From an uncultured Bacilli bacterium (GTDB lineage Bacteria; Bacillota_I; Bacilli_A; RF39; UBA660): DNA of 5,144 nucleotides. Made by a program: the position numbers and the translations under genes. Under the pieces are notes generated by a model. That model saw nothing but the letters and a program-made list of their open reading frames with translations. It searched no databases and was not told the origin of the DNA. Where the stretch lies: assembly GCA_947853245.1 (NCBI GenBank), contig CANTWP010000111.1, forward strand, positions 1 to 5,144, in the 5' to 3' direction. Positions 1-5,144 of this stretch are shown here, in pieces (positions within the stretch are counted from its first letter, which is position 1; every line of letters begins with the position of its first letter).

Positions 1-801
1 GATAAACATGGCTTTTTTTTAAAGAAGAAATTTGGTCAAAATTTTATTATTGATGAAAATATAATTGATTCTATTATTAATAAAAGTGGGGTTGATAAGG
101 ATACATTAGTTATAGAGATTGGTCCAGGTGCTGGATCTCTAACTTATAAATTAGCTTTATCTGCTGGTAATGTAGTTTGTTATGAGATAGATACAACATT
201 ACAATCTTTGCTTCAAGAAAATATGCAAGATTGTAAAAATATTGAAGTTATCTATCAAGATTTTTTATTAGCAGATGTTAATTCCGCTATAAAGAAATAT
301 AATTATAATAAAATTTTTGTAGTAGCAAATTTACCATATTATATTACTACTCCTATTATTGTAAAAATAATTGAAGATAGTATTCCTGTTGATAAAATGG
401 TAGTAATGGTCCAAAAAGAAGTTGGTGATCGTTTTAAAGCAGTACCTGGTAATAAAGATTATGGTTCATTATCGGTTTTTTTAAATTACTATTTTGATAT
501 TAAAAAATTAATGGATGTTAGTTGTAATGTTTTTTTACCAAAGCCTAATGTTGATAGTATAGTGGTAGAATTTAGAAAGAAAGATATTTTACCAGAATTA
601 AAAGATAAACAATTATTTTTTAAACTTATTAAAGATAGTTTTGCTCAAAAAAGAAAGAATATTCGTAATAATTTAAAGCAATATGATCTAAGCATAGTTG
701 AAGCAGTTTTAAAAGAATATAACTATGATTTAAATGTCCGAGCTGAGCAACTTTCTTTAGATATATTTGTAAATTTAGCTAATTCTTTATCAGATAAGTA
801 A
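1..801 (+). CDS. rsmA: 16S rRNA dimethyladenosine transferase RsmA/KsgA, 5'-truncated by the window
   Basis: This enzyme transfers four methyl groups from S-adenosylmethionine to two adjacent adenosines (A1518/A1519, E. coli numbering) near the 3' end of 16S rRNA, a late step of 30S subunit maturation. The reading frame is open from the first base (begins DKHGFFLKKK), and 266 residues are visible. Counting from base 1: FGQNF at residues 11-15 (N-terminal SAM-site signature), EIGPGAGSL at 39-47 (glycine-rich SAM loop), an acidic YEID at 61-64, the catalytic NLPYY at 110-114, FLPKPNVDS at 178-186, and the basic SFAQKRKNIRNNL at 213-225. Against the family's usual length near 290, about 15-20 N-terminal residues are missing upstream. 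A TTG at 208 could be mistaken for the start, but the SAM-site motifs lie before it, so the true start is outside the window. The gene ends at TAA just before a terminator hairpin. The assignment is secure. Confidence 0.97.
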   Translation, partial: DKHGFFLKKKFGQNFIIDENIIDSIINKSGVDKDTLVIEIGPGAGSLTYKLALSAGNVVCYEIDTTLQSLLQENMQDCKNIEVIYQDFLLADVNSAIKKYNYNKIFVVANLPYYITTPIIVKIIEDSIPVDKMVVMVQKEVGDRFKAVPGNKDYGSLSVFLNYYFDIKKLMDVSCNVFLPKPNVDSIVVEFRKKDILPELKDKQLFFKLIKDSFAQKRKNIRNNLKQYDLSIVEAVLKEYNYDLNVRAEQLSLDIFVNLANSLSDK

Positions 802-803
802 AA

Positions 804-843
804 ATGACATTTTAAGACAATTATTTGTTTTAAAATGTTTTTT
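804..843 (+). terminator. Probable intrinsic terminator after rsmA
   Basis: Bases 807-820 pair with 825-838 (arm ACATTTTAAGACAA with TTGTTTTAAAATGT), giving a 14-bp stem with one G-U pair (816/829) around a 4-base loop (821-824). A run of six T follows at 838-843. Position, three bases after the rsmA stop, and shape fit a rho-independent terminator. The stem has only two G-C pairs, so it is weaker than a classical one and may leak. That it terminates rsmA is an inference from structure; the pairing itself is read directly. Confidence 0.65.
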
Positions 844-849
844 GGTGAT
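844..849 (+). promoter_or_regulatory. Ribosome binding site deciding the GTG start of the transporter
   Basis: GGTGAT lies directly after the terminator T run, with its GGTG core 7 bases before the GTG at 855. The in-frame TGA at 846-848 excludes any earlier start. The ATG at 853-855 is in another frame and meets TAG two codons later, so GTG 855 is the only start consistent with the reading frame. Confidence 0.6.
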
Positions 850-854
850 ATCAT

Positions 855-2159
855 GTGTTAGAACTATTTAATAAGTTACTTTGGGCGATTGCTACTTCAC
901 TAATTATTATTTCGGGTATTTATTTTTCCTTTCGTTTTTGTTTTGTTCAATTTAAATTTAAAGAAATGTTTAAAAATCTATTTGATAAAAGTAATGGTAT
1001 AAGAGGAATTACTCCTATTCAGAGTTTTTTAATGACATTAGGTTCTAGAATAGGTGTTGGTAGCATAGCGGGTGTTTCCTTAGCAATCTATCTTGGTGGA
1101 GTTGGTACAATCTTTTGGATGTGGATTAGTGCTTTTTTAGCGGCTTCTAATACATTTTGTGAAACGGTTTTAGGCATAATTTATCGAAAAAAAGATGATG
1201 ATAATTATAAAGGTGGCCCGTCTTATTATATAAAATATGGATTAGGAAAGCCTGTGTTAGGAGGGATATATGCTGTATTCATAATTGCGAGTTATGTTTT
1301 TGGATTTGTTGGAATCCAAGGTAATACTATTACTAAATCATTACAAAATATGATTGCTATTCCAGACTATATAGTAGGTATAATTTTGCTTTTTGTAACA
1401 GCCTTTATTATATTTGGTGGTTTAAAAAAAATAGCTTCTTTTTCTGAAAAATTAGTACCATTCATGACTATATTATATTTATCTATTGCGGTATTTATAG
1501 GAATTCAAAATGCTCATTTAATACCGGGTATTTTTTGGGATACTATTCGTTCAGCTTTTGATATAAAAGCAGCTGGTATAGGTATATTATCTACATTAAT
1601 AATTGGTGTTCAACGAGGTATATTTTCAAATGAAGCCGGAATTGGTACTGGTAGTATAACTTCATCTACATCTTCTACTGATAGTCCAGTATCACAAGGG
1701 TATATTCAGATGTTAGGTATTTATGTTACAACATTATTAATTTGTACCGCTACTGCCGTAATTGTATTAACATCTAATTATAATAGTTTAATAGTAGCGG
1801 ATATTAATGGAATAGAACTTACTCAGTATGCATTTAAGTATCATCTTGGTGATTTTGGGAATATATTACTTTTTATTTCAATATTACTATTCTCATTTAC
1901 GACAATTTTAACGGGCTATTATGATGGTGAATCTAGCTTAAAGTACTTTTCTGACAATGTAAATGTCAAACAATTGACATTTTTAAAGTTAATATCATTA
2001 TCGGTATTGTTTATAGGTTGCGTATTATCTTCTACTGCCATTTGGACATTTGTAGATATATTTACTGCAGGATTAGCTATCATAAATATATATGCCTTAT
2101 TTAAACTTCGAAAAGAAGTGTTATATGAACTAAGACATTACAAGAGTAGAAAATTATGA
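855..2159 (+). CDS. AGCS-family sodium:amino-acid (alanine/glycine) symporter
   Basis: A 434-residue polytopic membrane protein of the alanine or glycine:cation symporter family, which takes up small neutral amino acids with Na+ or H+. About ten hydrophobic segments are visible, roughly at residues 9-27, 56-100 (two), 131-152, 172-190, 200-216, 241-255, 285-307, 334-354 and 375-416 (two). Family landmarks are SRIGVGSIAGV at 64-74, GGVGTIFWMW at 81-90, GGPSYYI at 120-126 and RGIFSNEAGIGTGS at 254-267. Members I know typically carry GTGNIAGV and SNEAGxGSAP at these places. Here they read GVGSIAGV and SNEAGIGTGS, so substrate choice cannot be inferred. The length is slightly below the usual 450-490, and the protein ends with a short basic tail (residues 418-434). 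The start is GTG, and the stop TGA lies in the same frame as the following ung. It resembles AlsT/AgcS types, but I do not assign a symbol. Confidence 0.9.
   Translation: MLELFNKLLWAIATSLIIISGIYFSFRFCFVQFKFKEMFKNLFDKSNGIRGITPIQSFLMTLGSRIGVGSIAGVSLAIYLGGVGTIFWMWISAFLAASNTFCETVLGIIYRKKDDDNYKGGPSYYIKYGLGKPVLGGIYAVFIIASYVFGFVGIQGNTITKSLQNMIAIPDYIVGIILLFVTAFIIFGGLKKIASFSEKLVPFMTILYLSIAVFIGIQNAHLIPGIFWDTIRSAFDIKAAGIGILSTLIIGVQRGIFSNEAGIGTGSITSSTSSTDSPVSQGYIQMLGIYVTTLLICTATAVIVLTSNYNSLIVADINGIELTQYAFKYHLGDFGNILLFISILLFSFTTILTGYYDGESSLKYFSDNVNVKQLTFLKLISLSVLFIGCVLSSTAIWTFVDIFTAGLAIINIYALFKLRKEVLYELRHYKSRKL
1961..1982. repeat. Perfect 9-bp inverted repeat inside the transporter gene
   Basis: AAATGTCAA (1961-1969) and TTGACATTT (1974-1982) are exact reverse complements separated by the four bases ACAA. 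The repeat encodes ordinary residues of the transporter (about 370-376). Its right arm contains TTGACA (1974-1979), a perfect -35 hexamer, with CATTAT (1996-2001) 16 bases further on. It might be an operator-like site or chance: in DNA this AT-rich I would expect about one such palindrome in 5 kb. The repeat is certain, its function is not. Confidence 0.4.
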
Positions 2160-2160
2160 T
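2132..2160 (+). promoter_or_regulatory. Weak candidate promoter for ung
   Basis: AAGACA (2132-2137, 4 of 6 matches to TTGACA) lies 17 bases before TATGAT (2155-2160, 5 of 6 matches to TATAAT). The second box overlaps the transporter's TGA stop. A transcript would start near 2167 and carry the GGTGG ribosome binding site at 2172-2176. Such matches are common by chance in AT-rich DNA. Confidence 0.2.
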
Positions 2161-2183
2161 ACAATAATCTTGGTGGTTATTTT

Positions 2184-2870
2184 ATGATTAATAAAACATG
2201 GGATAAAGTTTTAGCAAACGAAATGAAAAAAGATTATTTTAAAAATTTAGGTATATTTGTTAAAAATGAATATAGAAAGCGTACTTGTTATCCAGACTAT
2301 ATTAATATTTTTAATGCTTTAAGATATACGGATTATGAAGATGTAAAAGTAGTTATTTTAGGACAAGATCCTTATCATGGTGAAGGAGAAGCTCATGGCT
2401 TATCTTTTTCTGTGTTGCCTGGTGTAAGAAGGCCGCCTTCTTTAGATAATATTTTTAAAGAGTTATATGATGATTTAGGAATAGTTAGAACTGATAATTG
2501 TTTAAGTGACTGGGCTAAAGATGGTGTTCTTTTATTGAATGCTATTATGACAGTACAAAAGGATAGACCATTATCACATAAAGAAAAAGGTTGGGAACAG
2601 TTTACTGATTTTATAATTGAATCTTTAAACAATCGTGATAAACCCGTTATTTTTGTTCTTTGGGGTAGTTTTGCTAGAAGTAAAAAAGTGCTTATTACTA
2701 ATCCAATTCATCATATAATTGAATCAGCTCACCCTTCACCTTTATCAGCATATCGTGGATTCTTTGGTAGTAAACCTTTTTCTAAAATCAATGTTTATTT
2801 AGAAAGAGATGGTTTTGCTCCAATTAATTGGCAAGGAAATAGTGTTGCAAAAGATAAAAAAATGGTATAA
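2184..2870 (+). CDS. ung: Uracil-DNA glycosylase, family 1 (UDG)
   Basis: This enzyme removes uracil from DNA by cleaving the N-glycosidic bond, starting base-excision repair of deaminated cytosine or misincorporated dUMP; it acts in the cytoplasm on the chromosome. The 228-residue protein has every family-1 signature: GQDPYH at 60-65 with catalytic Asp62, HGLSFSV at 71-77 whose Phe75 should stack on uracil, LLLNA at 116-120 with the uracil-reading Asn119, and HPSPLS at 183-188 with catalytic His183 and the DNA-intercalating leucine. The start is ATG 2184, seven bases after GGTGG (2172-2176). The usual family ending (INWQ here, at residues 214-217) is followed by about 11 hydrophilic extra residues, whose codons overlap a promoter-like sequence for tilS. 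It lies 24 bases after the transporter and 28 before tilS, consistent with one operon. The assignment is secure. Confidence 0.98.
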   Translation: MINKTWDKVLANEMKKDYFKNLGIFVKNEYRKRTCYPDYINIFNALRYTDYEDVKVVILGQDPYHGEGEAHGLSFSVLPGVRRPPSLDNIFKELYDDLGIVRTDNCLSDWAKDGVLLLNAIMTVQKDRPLSHKEKGWEQFTDFIIESLNNRDKPVIFVLWGSFARSKKVLITNPIHHIIESAHPSPLSAYRGFFGSKPFSKINVYLERDGFAPINWQGNSVAKDKKMV

Positions 2871-2873
2871 AAT
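2845..2873 (+). promoter_or_regulatory. Candidate promoter for tilS
   Basis: TTGCAA (2845-2850, 4 of 6 matches) lies 17 bases before TAAAAT (2868-2873, 5 of 6); the second box could also be read as TATAAA at 2866-2871. It sits in the last codons of ung, and transcription from about 2880 would give a leader of about 20 bases with the GAGGTG ribosome binding site (2888-2893). It is sequence similarity only, in AT-rich DNA. Confidence 0.25.
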
Positions 2874-2898
2874 AGCAAACTAGATAAGAGGTGACTTT

Positions 2899-4224
2899 AT
2901 GGATAAAGCAATTAAGTTTTTAAAAGATAATTTTAGTAATTTTGATGAACCGACCATAATAGTCGCTTGTTCTGGTGGACCTGATTCAATGGCTTTACTT
3001 CATTTATGTATTAGTATACGTGATGCTTGTAACTTAAAAATTATTTGTGCACACGTAAATCATAATGTTCGAAGTGAGAGCGAATCTGAAAAAGAATTTG
3101 TCAAGGATTTTTGTTTAAAAAATAATGTTATTTTTGAATATATGAAAATTGAAAATTATAGTGATGATAATTTTGAAAATGAAGCTCGTATAAAAAGATA
3201 TAATTATTTTGATGATTTAATAAAAAAATATCATGCTTGCTTTTTATTAACAGCTCATCATGGTGATGATTTGATAGAAACTATACTTATGCGTATTACT
3301 AGAGGATCTACTTTAAAAGGATATAGTGGATTTTCTCAAGTAGTAGAAAAAAAAGGTTATAAAATATTAAGACCTTTAATTTATTATACTAAAGAAGATT
3401 TATTGGAGTATAATAATAAAGTGGGTGTACAATTTGTTATTGATAAAACTAATGAGATGGATATTCATACTAGAAATCGTTATAGGAAATATGTTTTACC
3501 TAAATTAAAAGATGAGTATGCTAATATTCACGAAAAGTTTTTAAAGTTTAGTAAGACAATGCTTGTTTATAATGAATATGTCGATAAGCAAATTATTGAA
3601 CAAAAAAAAGAAGTTTATTATAATGAGCAAATAGATATTAATAAATTTTTAAAACTCGATAACTTTATAGGTTCTAGAATAATTAGTTCTATTCTGGAAG
3701 ATATATATCAAGACGATTTAATGCTATTATCTGATAAACATGTTGAATTAGTTTACGAATTAATTATGTCTTCTAAGGCTAATAGTTATGTTTGTTTGCC
3801 TAATGGTATAAATGCTATTAAAGAATATAATTTTGTAAGATTTGAGAGAGAAAAGTTATTAATAGATGATTATGAATTTGAACTTACAGAAACTGTTACT
3901 TTACCTAATGATAAAATTCTTCGATTTACAGATGATATAAATGATAATAGTAATTTTATTTGTAGATTAAATAGTGAAGATATTAAATTACCACTTATTG
4001 TTAGAAATCGTCGTGATGGAGATAAAATGACAGTTAAGGGTTTGTCTGGTAGTAAAAAGATAAAAGATATCTTTATTAATGAAAAGGTATTAATGCAGGA
4101 TAGAACATTATGGCCTATTGTTACAGATTCTACTGATACAATAGTTTGGTTACCAGGCTTAAAAAAATCACAATTTGATAAGAAAAAAAATGAAAAGTAT
4201 GATATAATAATTAAATACGACTGA
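2899..4224 (+). CDS. tilS: tRNA(Ile)-lysidine synthetase TilS
   Basis: TilS uses ATP and lysine to convert the wobble cytidine (C34) of the CAU-anticodon isoleucine tRNA to lysidine, changing both its charging and its decoding to AUA; this is usually essential. AUA (ATA) codons are frequent in this window, so the enzyme should matter here. The 441-residue protein shows the PP-loop ATPase motif SGGPDS at 25-30, HVNHNVR at 52-58, TAHHGDDLIET at 118-128, RGSTLKGYSG at 135-144 with RPL at 158-160, and RNRYRKYVLPKL at 192-203. The C-terminal TilS domain is seen in RNRRDGD at 369-375 and KKIKDIFIN at 386-394. Length is close to the B. subtilis type (about 470). The start ATG 2899 follows GAGGTG (2888-2893). 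It ends in TGA, 16 bases before ftsH, without hprT between. The assignment is secure. Confidence 0.97.
   Translation: MDKAIKFLKDNFSNFDEPTIIVACSGGPDSMALLHLCISIRDACNLKIICAHVNHNVRSESESEKEFVKDFCLKNNVIFEYMKIENYSDDNFENEARIKRYNYFDDLIKKYHACFLLTAHHGDDLIETILMRITRGSTLKGYSGFSQVVEKKGYKILRPLIYYTKEDLLEYNNKVGVQFVIDKTNEMDIHTRNRYRKYVLPKLKDEYANIHEKFLKFSKTMLVYNEYVDKQIIEQKKEVYYNEQIDINKFLKLDNFIGSRIISSILEDIYQDDLMLLSDKHVELVYELIMSSKANSYVCLPNGINAIKEYNFVRFEREKLLIDDYEFELTETVTLPNDKILRFTDDINDNSNFICRLNSEDIKLPLIVRNRRDGDKMTVKGLSGSKKIKDIFINEKVLMQDRTLWPIVTDSTDTIVWLPGLKKSQFDKKKNEKYDIIIKYD
4175..4203 (+). promoter_or_regulatory. Candidate sigma-A-type promoter for ftsH
   Basis: TTGATA (4175-4180, 5 of 6 matches to TTGACA) is followed after exactly 17 bases by TATGAT (4198-4203, 5 of 6 matches to TATAAT). 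A perfect TATAAT overlaps at 4203-4208 but with a 22-base spacer. Initiation near 4210 would give a leader of about 30 bases containing the ftsH ribosome binding site. It lies within the last codons of tilS. It is the best promoter match I found in the window, still unproven. Confidence 0.4.
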
Positions 4225-4240
4225 GAAAGGAAGTTATGTA

Positions 4241-5144
4241 ATGGTTAAAAAAGATGTTAAAAAAGGTTTATTTCCATATTTGATGCTACTGCTTGTTATT
4301 GTTGGAATTATGTATTTTTTCAACATTTCAAATAATAAAGTTAATGTATTAACATATGATGAATTTATTAAATTTGCTTCTGAAGGAAAGATAACAGAAA
4401 TTACTGTAGTTCCTAGAGGTAGCGCTATGCTTTATCAAGTAGAAGGTAAAATGAAAGATTATGCTAATGGTGAATCTTTCTCAGCTAAATTACCTTTATC
4501 TGATGAAGTAATGACTCAAATCATTGAGTTACAGAATACTTATGGATTCAAAATATCTGCTAAAGCTGATCCAGATTCTAGTACATTCTTACTATTTGTA
4601 GTTAATGTACTTCCTATGATTATTTTAGTAGGGGCAGCATTCTTCTTTGTATCAAGACAAATGGGAAATGCTAATAAGTCAATGGATTTTGGAAGAAGTC
4701 GTGCAAGATTAAGTGAAAACACAAAGAAAGTAACATTTAAAAATGTTGCTGGTTTGGATGAAGAAAAAGAAGAAGTTGCGGAACTTATTGATTTCTTAAA
4801 AAATCCTAAAAAATTTCAAAAACTTGGAGCTAGAATACCTAAGGGTGTTTTATTAGTAGGTCCTCCAGGTACAGGTAAAACTTTATTAGCACGTGCTGTT
4901 GCTGGTGAAGCAAATGTTCCATTCTATTATATAAGTGGTTCTGAATTTGTAGAATTATTTGTTGGTGTAGGTGCTAGTCGTGTTCGCGATATGTTTAAAC
5001 AAGCTAAGCAATCTGCTCCTTGTTTAATATTTATTGATGAAATCGATGCTGTTGGTCGCCAACGTGGTGCTGGTTTAGGTGGAGGTCACGATGAACGCGA
5101 ACAAACATTAAATCAATTACTTACAGAAATGGATGGCTTTGGTG
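4241..5144 (+). CDS. ftsH: ATP-dependent zinc metalloprotease FtsH, N-terminal part (runs off the window)
   Basis: FtsH is a hexameric membrane-anchored AAA+ protease that extracts and degrades membrane proteins and short-lived cytoplasmic regulators. The first 301 residues are visible. A basic N-terminus is followed by membrane segment 1 (about 11-28), an extracytoplasmic region (29-114), membrane segment 2 (about 115-137), then a linker and the AAA domain from about 165 (VTFKNVAGLDEEKEE). The Walker A motif GPPGTGKT is at 207-214, the pore loop FVG at 240-242 within ELFVGVGASRVRDMF, and Walker B LIFIDEID at 262-269. The window ends at DGFG, before the second region of homology and the HExxH zinc site, so protease activity is inferred from the family. 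The start is ATG 4241, with GAAAGGAAG (4225-4233) upstream; an ATG at 4236 is in another frame and stops at once. The frame reaches the window end without a stop. The assignment is secure. Confidence 0.97.
   Translation, partial: MVKKDVKKGLFPYLMLLLVIVGIMYFFNISNNKVNVLTYDEFIKFASEGKITEITVVPRGSAMLYQVEGKMKDYANGESFSAKLPLSDEVMTQIIELQNTYGFKISAKADPDSSTFLLFVVNVLPMIILVGAAFFFVSRQMGNANKSMDFGRSRARLSENTKKVTFKNVAGLDEEKEEVAELIDFLKNPKKFQKLGARIPKGVLLVGPPGTGKTLLARAVAGEANVPFYYISGSEFVELFVGVGASRVRDMFKQAKQSAPCLIFIDEIDAVGRQRGAGLGGGHDEREQTLNQLLTEMDGFG

Noticed and set aside
698..729. TTGAAG ... TATGAT as a promoter for the transporter inside rsmA
   Set aside because: The spacer is 20 bases and the -35 match is poor; such pairs are expected by chance at this base composition.
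208..801. TTG at 208 as the start of a short methyltransferase
   Set aside because: The frame is open to base 1 and the upstream part encodes FGQNF and the glycine-rich SAM loop, so the gene begins outside the window.
1363..2302. Shared CCAGACTATAT in the transporter (about 1363) and ung (about 2292) as a repeat
   Set aside because: Only 11 bases, both encoding Pro-Asp-Tyr in frame, with unrelated flanks; coincidence.
2393..2632. 79-codon open frame on the - strand
   Set aside because: Wholly antisense to ung, across its strongly conserved active-site region, with no recognisable protein features; a shadow of the real gene.
3347..3354. Eight-A run in tilS (another at 4183-4190) as a frameshift or phase-variation site
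   Set aside because: Lys-rich stretches in AT-rich genes produce such runs routinely; the protein frame continues normally through both.
4540..4722. 60-codon open frame on the - strand
   Set aside because: Antisense to the second membrane segment and linker of ftsH, with no ribosome binding site or family resemblance noted; a shadow of ftsH.
1..5144. A hidden novel system, mobile element, CRISPR or RNA gene
   Set aside because: Nearly all of the window is explained by five recognised gene families in one orientation, gaps are 16-53 bases, and no repeats, tRNA-like folds or integrase or transposase motifs were seen.

Overview
The window is AT-rich (by eye about 30% G+C or lower, not counted) and densely coded on the + strand only. 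It reads as a chromosomal housekeeping segment of a low-G+C Gram-positive bacterium (Bacillota, Bacilli or Mollicutes-like). Supporting this are the protein types, the rsmA / tilS / ftsH neighbourhood, short intergenic gaps and purine-rich ribosome binding sites. TGA is used as a stop codon (ends of the transporter gene and of tilS) and Trp is TGG throughout, which argues against Mycoplasma/Spiroplasma code 4. I cannot place the organism more finely.

Layout: (1) 1-801, 3' part of rsmA (ksgA), the 16S rRNA dimethyladenosine transferase, its first residues lost at the window edge. (2) 804-843, an AT-rich hairpin followed by a T run, a probable intrinsic terminator. (3) 855-2159, an AGCS-family Na+/amino-acid symporter starting at GTG only 12 bases after that T run. 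(4) 2184-2870, ung, uracil-DNA glycosylase. (5) 2899-4224, tilS, tRNA-Ile lysidine synthetase. (6) 4241-5144, the 5' part of ftsH, the membrane AAA+ protease, which leaves the window after the Walker B region and before the zinc site. The longest gap is 53 bases, so no gene-free stretch needs separate description. I saw no RNA gene, mobile element or CRISPR.

Transporter, ung, tilS and ftsH are separated by 16-28 bases with no terminator visible between them, so they could be co-transcribed. A promoter-like pair with exact 17-base spacing lies in the last codons of tilS, and weaker ones precede tilS and ung, so ftsH and perhaps tilS may also have their own promoters. The gene functions (ribosome maturation, DNA repair, tRNA decoding, membrane proteolysis, amino-acid uptake) are linked by position rather than by one pathway. 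The hprT gene that commonly sits between tilS and ftsH in Bacillus-type genomes is absent here.

I found no evidence of a new multi-gene system. The most useful leads are regulatory (the terminator crowding the transporter start, the promoter candidates, a perfect inverted repeat inside the transporter gene) and the altered signature motifs of the transporter.
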